Source of the DNA: an uncultured Bacilli bacterium
GTDB taxonomy: Bacteria; Bacillota_I; Bacilli_A; RF39; UBA660
DNA length: 19,876 nucleotides
Direction: 5' to 3'
Assembly (NCBI GenBank): GCA_947623855.1
Contig: CANQHW010000004.1
Coordinates: forward strand, 1-19,876
A program made the translations under genes and the position numbers. Positions 15,384 through 19,876 of this stretch are shown here, one piece after another (the stretch's first letter is position 1; the number at the start of each line of letters is the position of its first letter). A model generated the notes under the pieces. The model saw only the letters and a program-made list of their open reading frames with translations, did not search any database and had not been told where the DNA came from.

Positions 15384-17918
15384 ATGAAAAGAAATGAAGT
15401 CGATAGAGAACGTTTAAGTCCTGGTATGAAACAATATATGGAAATAAAAGATAATTATCCTAATGAATTATTGTTTTATAGATTAGGGGATTTTTATGAA
15501 TTATTTTTTGAAGATGGGATATTATGTTCTAAAGAATTAGAACTTACTTTAACAAGTAAAAATGCTGGTTTAGATGAAAGAATACCCATGTGCGGAGTAC
15601 CATATCATGCGGTAAAACCATATATTGAAAAGTTAATTAATAAAGGTTATAAGGTAGCTATTTGTGAGCAATTAGAAGATCCGAAAAGTGCTAAAGGAGT
15701 AGTTAAAAGAGGAGTTATTAATGTTTATAGTAAAGGTAGTATTGTTGATAACTCAATGTTAAAAGAATATGAAAATAATTATATTGGAAGTGTTATAGAT
15801 TTTGGAATTAATTATATTTTAACTTTTGGAGATATTTCAACAGGGGAGTTTTTTATTACGGAGGTTAATCATAATTTAATTAAATTACAAGAAGAAATAT
15901 TAAAACAAAATATTAAAGAAATTGTAGTTAATGATAAAAATTTATATGATAAACTTATAGAGTTTCAAGATAAGTATGGAATTATGCTTACTTTAAGTTA
16001 TGAATATTTAGATAAAGGGTATGAGTATTTAATAGATAGTTTAGATAATAGTAATTATAAAATGGGTATTAAACATTTATGGTATTATTTAACAGTAAGA
16101 GAATTAAATGATTTAAATCATGTTAAAGAGATAAAAGTATTAAATAATAAAGAATTTTTACAAATGGATATTCATACAATAAGAAACTTAGAATTAGTAA
16201 ATACTATTAGGTTAAATGAAAGAACATATAGTTTAATATGGTTACTTGATAAAACGAAGACGGCGATGGGAAGTCGAAAACTTAAAAATTGGTTACTGAC
16301 ACCGTTAGTAGATAGGGAAAGTATTTTACAAAGATACGATGCGATTGATACTTTTAATAAGAATTTTATTGTAAGAGATGAGTTAAGAACGTATTTAGAT
16401 GAAGTATATGATTTAGAAAGATTATGTAGTAAAGTAAATACGGGGATGGTAAATGGAAGAGATTTATTACAAATATTACATAGTTTAGAGATATTTCCAA
16501 AGATAAATGAAGGGATAGAAAAGTTAGGTTTTAAAAGGAAGTTAAAAGAATTAAAAGAGTTAAAAGAATTATTAGCAAGAAGTTTAGTGGAAAATCCTCC
16601 CATAACAATTCGAGAAGGGGGGTTAATAAAAGAAGGTTATAATAAAGAGTTAGATGAATTAAAAGAAGTAAGAAGTGGGGGTAAAAACTTTATTGCTTCT
16701 TTAGAAGAAAAGATAAAGATAGAGACGGGTCTTAAAAATATTAAAGTTGGTTATACAAAAGTATTTGGATATTATATTGAGGTAAGTAAAGGACAAGCGG
16801 CGTTAGTAAAAGAAGAGTTTGGTTGGGAAAGAAGACAAACTTTAACGAATTGTGAAAGGTTTATTTCTCCGGAGTTAAAAGAAAAAGAAAGTTTAATTTT
16901 AAATGCGGAAGAAAAGATTGTGGAATTAGAGTATAATTTATTTAATGAGATTAAAGAAGAAGTTAAGAAGAAGATTTTTGATTTAAATAGTAATGCGAGT
17001 ATTATAGCTAGTTTGGATGCGATAGGTGGTTTAGCCATTGTAGCTGAAGAAAACGGGTATGTAAGACCTAGTTTAAATGAAGAGGGTTTAATAGATATAA
17101 AAGAGGGTCGTCATCCTGTGGTGGAACGAGTTAGTAAAGAAGTTTATGTTAAAAATGATTGTGTTATTAAAGATAAAGTACGTACTTTATTAATTACCGG
17201 CCCTAATATGAGCGGGAAATCAACATATATGCGAGAGATAGCTATTATTGTGATTATGGCTCAGATGGGATCTTTTGTACCAGCTAGGGAAGCTAATTTA
17301 CCAATAATTGATAAGATATTTACCCGAATTGGAGCTAGTGATGATTTAGTAGGTGGCGAATCAACCTTTATGGTGGAAATGAAAGAAGCTCAAAGAGCTT
17401 TAGCTAATGCGACGGCGAAAAGTTTAGTTTTATTTGATGAATTAGGAAGAGGAACTTCTACTTATGATGGAATGAGTTTAGCAGGAGCAATTTTAAAATA
17501 TATAACAGATATTGGATGTATTACAATGTTTAGTACGCACTATCACGAACTAACGACTTTAGCAGAAGAGGATGAACATATCAAAAATATTCATATTGAA
17601 GCTAAAGAAGAAAATGATAATGTTATATTTTTACATAAAGTAGTTGAGGGAGCAATTGATAAAAGCTACGGAATTCACGTGGCGAAGTTAGCTAATATGC
17701 CAAAAAAAGTTTTGGATGATGCTAAAGAATTATTAAAGGTATATGAAACTAAAAGTAATAGTAATAGTGTAATAAGTCAAGTGAGTTTTGATTTTACTTC
17801 TAAAGAAGATAATAATTATGAAGAAATTATTAATGAGATAAAAGATATTGATATTAATAATATAACACCACTTAAAGCATTAGAATATTTAGATGATGTA
17901 AAAAGAAGAATTAAGTAG
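15384..17918 (+). CDS. mutS: DNA mismatch repair protein MutS
   Basis: 844 residues, full length for MutS. It recognises base mismatches and small loops after replication and recruits MutL using ATP. The mismatch-wedge Phe-x-Glu is in GDFYELF (F37, E39), the connector and lever/clamp domains occupy about 120-570, and the ATPase has Walker A GPNMSGKST (606-614), ESTFMVEM (659-666), Walker B VLFDELGRGTST (682-693) and FSTHYHE. The C-terminal tail (about 780-844) contains the TPLKALEYLDDVK segment common in Firmicute MutS. No mutL follows within the window, unlike the frequent mutS-mutL pairing; an HD-domain gene with its own promoter is next. It is chromosomal housekeeping, bordering the variable polysaccharide locus. 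Confidence 0.98.
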   Translation: MKRNEVDRERLSPGMKQYMEIKDNYPNELLFYRLGDFYELFFEDGILCSKELELTLTSKNAGLDERIPMCGVPYHAVKPYIEKLINKGYKVAICEQLEDPKSAKGVVKRGVINVYSKGSIVDNSMLKEYENNYIGSVIDFGINYILTFGDISTGEFFITEVNHNLIKLQEEILKQNIKEIVVNDKNLYDKLIEFQDKYGIMLTLSYEYLDKGYEYLIDSLDNSNYKMGIKHLWYYLTVRELNDLNHVKEIKVLNNKEFLQMDIHTIRNLELVNTIRLNERTYSLIWLLDKTKTAMGSRKLKNWLLTPLVDRESILQRYDAIDTFNKNFIVRDELRTYLDEVYDLERLCSKVNTGMVNGRDLLQILHSLEIFPKINEGIEKLGFKRKLKELKELKELLARSLVENPPITIREGGLIKEGYNKELDELKEVRSGGKNFIASLEEKIKIETGLKNIKVGYTKVFGYYIEVSKGQAALVKEEFGWERRQTLTNCERFISPELKEKESLILNAEEKIVELEYNLFNEIKEEVKKKIFDLNSNASIIASLDAIGGLAIVAEENGYVRPSLNEEGLIDIKEGRHPVVERVSKEVYVKNDCVIKDKVRTLLITGPNMSGKSTYMREIAIIVIMAQMGSFVPAREANLPIIDKIFTRIGASDDLVGGESTFMVEMKEAQRALANATAKSLVLFDELGRGTSTYDGMSLAGAILKYITDIGCITMFSTHYHELTTLAEEDEHIKNIHIEAKEENDNVIFLHKVVEGAIDKSYGIHVAKLANMPKKVLDDAKELLKVYETKSNSNSVISQVSFDFTSKEDNNYEEIINEIKDIDINNITPLKALEYLDDVKRRIK

Positions 17919-17955
17919 AATTTTGTTGTGTTTTAGTAAATTATTTGGGATGTAT

Positions 17956-17984
17956 TTGCATAATATTTATAAATATGGTATAAT
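17956..17984 (+). promoter_or_regulatory. Promoter of the HD-domain gene
   Basis: TTGCAT (17956-17961), 17-base spacer, TATAAT (17979-17984) with extended TGG. RBS GAGGTG (17995-18000) lies 8 bases before ATG 18009. No clear terminator was seen between mutS and this promoter. Confidence 0.8.
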
Positions 17985-18008
17985 TGAATAGTTCGAGGTG
18001 AAAAATTA

Positions 18009-18509
18009 ATGTCCAGAACAGACAAATTAGAATTTTGTAATTTAATAGATAATATTATAAACAATGATAATTTTAAAGCTTTAGACAATGAATTACACCA
18101 TGGTATTTCGCGATATGATCATTCCATAAGAGTAGCTAAGGTTACTTATTTTGTAGGAAAGAGATTACATTTAAAAAAATTAGATGAGACGGTTAAAGCA
18201 GCAGTATTACACGATTATTACTTAGATAAAGATTTAGCTGCCTATAATTCTAAACAAAAGTTAAGAAAACATCCAGATTTAGCTTGTAGTAATGCTATTA
18301 AAGATTTTAAGGTAGGAGAGTTTGAACAAAATATTATCAAAACGCATATGTTTCCTATATGTAATGAGCTTCCAAAGTATAAGGAAAGTTATTTGGTATC
18401 TTTAATGGATAAAGGGGTAGCAGCATATGAAATGTACAAATTTAAATTTAGTTTAGTATTTACCGTATGGGCTTTATTCATTTTTAATATGATTACTTTA
18501 CAAAAATAG
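18009..18509 (+). CDS. HD-domain protein, probable metal-dependent phosphohydrolase with C-terminal membrane segment
   Basis: 166 residues. Metal-ligand pattern of the HD superfamily: H38 (RYDHSIRVAK), H68-D69 (LHDYY), H88, H113 (KTHM) and D134 (SLMDKGVA). The substrate cannot be told; relatives act on nucleotides or phosphoesters. Residues about 147-162 (FSLVFTVWALFIFNMI) are hydrophobic, so the enzyme may be tethered to the membrane by its C-terminus. It is monocistronic: own promoter upstream, strong terminator downstream. Confidence 0.82.
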   Translation: MSRTDKLEFCNLIDNIINNDNFKALDNELHHGISRYDHSIRVAKVTYFVGKRLHLKKLDETVKAAVLHDYYLDKDLAAYNSKQKLRKHPDLACSNAIKDFKVGEFEQNIIKTHMFPICNELPKYKESYLVSLMDKGVAAYEMYKFKFSLVFTVWALFIFNMITLQK

Positions 18510-18517
18510 GATATATT

Positions 18518-18547
18518 AAAGATCAATTGGTGGTTGATCTTTTTTTT
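18518..18547 (+). terminator. Rho-independent terminator after HD-domain gene
   Basis: Arms AAAGATCAA (18518-18526) and TTGATCTTT (18534-18542), a perfect 9-bp stem with loop TTGGTGG, running into a T tract to 18547. Confidence 0.93.
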
Positions 18548-18660
18548 GAAAAAAATTAAATTTTACCAATTTTTAAAATTGGGCGATTTTACCCCTAAAA
18601 AGTAGTGAAATCTGTATTTTATTTTTAAAAATCTAGTAAAGATGGATTAAACCCAGTTTG

Positions 18661-18684
18661 TACCTTACTTTGTAAGGTATTTTT
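18661..18684 (+). terminator. Terminator-like hairpin in the rpn leader region
   Basis: Perfect 8-bp stem TACCTTAC (18661-18668) / GTAAGGTA (18672-18679), loop TTT, followed by five T. No gene ends nearby, so it is either a leader attenuator, a remnant, or a backup to the terminator at 18518. Confidence 0.5.
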
Positions 18685-18812
18685 AAATAGAGAAAATATA
18701 AAGTTTTTCCCAGAAGTATGGGGAATACCAATTTTCTAAATTGGTCAAAAAAAGGCTTAAATCTGCAATTTTACTTTTATTTTATTTAAGAGTATGATGT
18801 ACTCCTAGAAAG

Positions 18813-18817
18813 GGAGG
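18813..18817 (+). promoter_or_regulatory. RBS supporting a TTG start for rpn, possibly sequestered
   Basis: GGAGG inside GGGAGGAG lies 9 bases before TTG 18827. Part of it can pair with TACTCCT just upstream (about 18799-18805), so the RBS may be masked in the mRNA, which would suit tight control of a toxic nuclease. Confidence 0.6.
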
Positions 18818-18826
18818 AGTATACTT

Positions 18827-19687
18827 TTGCTTGCAATAACCAGTGACTTAGTATTTGGACATGTAATGTTTAGTAATCCAAAATATGTTAAAAGATTAAT
18901 TCATTATATAACTAATATACCTTTACAAGAATTAGAAGGTTTAAAATACTTAGATACTAACTTAAAAGAAGAAAATATTAATTTAAAACATCCTAGAAGT
19001 GATATATTATTAGAAGTAGGTAATACTTATATAAATATTGAAATGAACAATCATCCGGATAAAGAATATATTGAAAAAAATATTACTTATTTATTTTCTA
19101 TCCATAATCAAAATAATAAAAGAAGTAAAAAATATGTTTTAGGAAAAAAATATATTTTAATAAATTTAGATTATTATGGTAAAGTAGGAAATGCTATTAT
19201 AAATAGATATATATTAACAAATGGGAAACAACGCTATCCTGTAGAGACGGAAATATATCACATAAAACTTGACTATACTGATAGAATAGAGTATACTGAA
19301 AGTGTAAATGAAGAGATATTAAAATATTTAAAAATTATGATATTAACAAATAAAAACGATTTAATAAAAATAAGTAAGGGAGATGAGATTTTGGAAAATT
19401 TAGTAAGAGATATGATTCATTATGAAGCAAAAGACATACCTTTTGGTTACCGTGATGTAGAAGAAGAACGCGAATGGATGATGAACTCTATCAAAGACAG
19501 ATACACGGAAGAAGGGATTAAAAAAGGGGAAGCAAGAGGAATAAAGCAAGGAATAGAACAAGGCATAACACAAGGAATAGAACAAGCTAATATGACAACA
19601 GCTCATAATTTATTAAATATGGGAATGAAACCGACTCAAATAGCACAAGCTACGGGATTACCTGTTACTACGATAATGAAACTATAG
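18827..19687 (+). CDS. Rpn-family recombination-promoting nuclease (PD-(D/E)XK, 'putative transposase')
   Basis: 286 residues beginning at TTG 18827 with a strong RBS; the family N-terminus 'TSDLVFGHVMFSNPKYVKRLI' follows at once. This is the PDDEXK_2/TIGR01784 family. Nuclease core: SDI (D59) and NIEMN (E72, N74; the third position is more often Gln in relatives). The C-terminal part has a charged helical region (209-236) and four 4-residue repeats GIKQ/GIEQ/GITQ/GIEQ (238-253), then a small helical end (NLLNMGMKPTQIAQATGLP) resembling a helix-turn-helix. Characterised E. coli Rpn proteins are DNA endonucleases that promote recA-independent recombination and are toxic or anti-phage; they do not form classic insertion sequences, and no terminal repeats are visible here. 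An in-frame TTG (codon 189) with its own RBS could give a 98-residue C-terminal product. Confidence 0.85.
   Translation: MLAITSDLVFGHVMFSNPKYVKRLIHYITNIPLQELEGLKYLDTNLKEENINLKHPRSDILLEVGNTYINIEMNNHPDKEYIEKNITYLFSIHNQNNKRSKKYVLGKKYILINLDYYGKVGNAIINRYILTNGKQRYPVETEIYHIKLDYTDRIEYTESVNEEILKYLKIMILTNKNDLIKISKGDEILENLVRDMIHYEAKDIPFGYRDVEEEREWMMNSIKDRYTEEGIKKGEARGIKQGIEQGITQGIEQANMTTAHNLLNMGMKPTQIAQATGLPVTTIMKL
19340..19524 (+). repeat. First copy of a 352-base-offset direct repeat in rpn 3' end
   Basis: Matches 19692-19876 at 183 of 185 positions, offset exactly 352. It covers rpn from about codon 172 to codon 232, including the internal RBS and TTG. The two differences fall at third codon positions (19378 G/A, Lys; 19447 T/A, Gly). 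Confidence 0.97.
19376..19393 (+). promoter_or_regulatory. Internal RBS and TTG start within rpn
   Basis: AAGGGAG (19376-19382), 8-base spacer, TTG (19391-19393) in frame with rpn. It would yield residues 189-286 alone, comparable in position and size to the intragenic RpnS products reported for E. coli Rpn genes. Confidence 0.5.
19538..19585 (+). repeat. Four tandem 12-base repeats in rpn
   Basis: Units at 19538, 19550, 19562 and 19574 of the form GGAATA-A-CAA encode GI(K/E/T)Q. Unit number is a multiple of three bases, so copy changes keep the frame. Confidence 0.85.
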
Positions 19688-19691
19688 AAAA

Positions 19692-19876
19692 ATATTAACA
19701 AATAAAAACGATTTAATAAAAATAAGTAAAGGAGATGAGATTTTGGAAAATTTAGTAAGAGATATGATTCATTATGAAGCAAAAGACATACCTTTTGGAT
19801 ACCGTGATGTAGAAGAAGAACGCGAATGGATGATGAACTCTATCAAAGACAGATACACGGAAGAAGGGATTAAAAA
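19692..19876 (+). repeat. Second, partial copy of the rpn 3' region (runs off the window)
   Basis: Begins four bases after the rpn stop codon and repeats 19340-19524 with two mismatches. It is in a different frame from rpn (offset 352 = 117 codons + 1), so it is not a readthrough extension. Confidence 0.95.
19743..19876 (+). CDS. Possible free-standing Rpn C-terminal small protein (partial, RpnS-like)
   Basis: TTG 19743 preceded at 8 bases by AAAGGAG (19728-19734), a better match to the Shine-Dalgarno consensus than the AAGGGAG of the first copy. The frame is open to the end of the window and encodes the same residues as rpn 189 onward (MENLVRDMIHYEAKD and on). It lacks the nuclease core. 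If it continues like the parent it would be about 98 residues. It may be a genuine antitoxin-like gene, a decayed fragment, or the start of a further tandem copy; the window end prevents a decision. Confidence 0.45.
   Translation, partial: MENLVRDMIHYEAKDIPFGYRDVEEEREWMMNSIKDRYTEEGIK

Larger units (their letters stand above)
18548..18826 (+). other. Hairpin-rich intergenic region upstream of rpn
   Basis: 279 bases without a credible gene. It holds CCAATTTT/AAAATTGG (18566-18582), TACCTTAC/GTAAGGTA with T5 (18661-18684), ACCAATTT/AAATTGGT (18727-18745) and an arm pair TACTCCT/AGGAGTA around the RBS region (about 18799-18821). The first and third are near copies of one palindrome about 160 bases apart. 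A weak promoter candidate is TTTACT (18770-18775), 17 bases, TATGAT (18793-18798). Confidence 0.6.

Noticed and set aside
16172..17038. Reverse-strand open frames inside mutS (16172-16603 and 16772-17038)
   Set aside because: They lie opposite a well-conserved gene, have no RBS or family resemblance, and reflect AT-rich codon bias.
18566..18745. CRISPR-like array from the repeated ACCAATTT palindromes
   Set aside because: Only two short, non-identical copies about 160 bases apart; no regular spacing, no cas genes.
18827..19687. Rpn gene as the transposase of an insertion sequence
   Set aside because: No terminal inverted repeats or target duplications are visible; the family name is historical and characterised members are nucleases.
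1..19876. tRNA, rRNA, riboswitch or replication origin
   Set aside because: No cloverleaf, rRNA core, known aptamer or DnaA-box cluster was recognised by eye; a covariance-model search would be needed to exclude small RNAs.

Overview
The window is very AT-rich. Coding regions use A/T-ended codons, TGG for Trp and TGA as a true stop (for example the glycosyltransferase ending at 4193), so the standard bacterial code applies. Shine-Dalgarno sites, promoters of the TTGACA/TATAAT type (often with an extended -10 TGN), rhamnan-type wall polysaccharide genes and a sortase-like tail (NPNTLD, then a hydrophobic segment, then KKR) all point to a low-GC Bacillota, plausibly an uncultured gut member of Bacilli. 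The exact taxon cannot be read from the sequence.

Layout. (1) 4-1743: a secreted, probably sortase-anchored surface protein, closed by a strong terminator at 1751-1778. (2) 1800-8006: a plus-strand operon for surface polysaccharide, holding an ABC ATPase, an ABC-2 permease, a rhamnosyltransferase-like GT2, a coiled-coil/HAD protein and an RgpF-family glycosyltransferase. (3) 8021-11152: a second plus-strand unit with its own promoter, holding a DUF2142-type membrane protein, a dolichol-phosphate-mannose-synthase-like GT2 and a DUF2304-type small membrane protein. It ends in a terminator shared with the convergent unit. (4) 13058-11143, minus strand: a GT2 and a GT4. (5) 13141-15351, plus strand: a GT2 carrying a run of ten G, translationally overlapped with a Wzx-type flippase. 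(6) mutS, then an HD-domain protein, each with its own promoter, the latter closed by a terminator at 18518-18547. (7) 18548-18826: a hairpin-rich intergenic stretch, then an Rpn-family (PD-(D/E)XK) nuclease started from TTG, followed by a tandem partial copy of its own 3' end that runs off the window.

Together, regions 2-5 look like a cell-surface polysaccharide locus: at least six glycosyltransferases, two membrane-passage routes (ABC export and flippase) and a possible lipid-linked-sugar side-chain module.

The most notable signals are: (a) the G10 tract in the GT2 at 13178-14146, where loss or gain of one G meets a stop within a few codons, as expected of a phase-variation switch; (b) the rpn gene with an internal Shine-Dalgarno plus in-frame TTG that could make a C-terminal fragment like the intragenic RpnS antitoxins of E. 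coli Rpn systems, and the duplicated 3' end that keeps this internal start and differs only at two synonymous positions; (c) divergent promoters at 13099-13149 whose -35 hexamers overlap on opposite strands.
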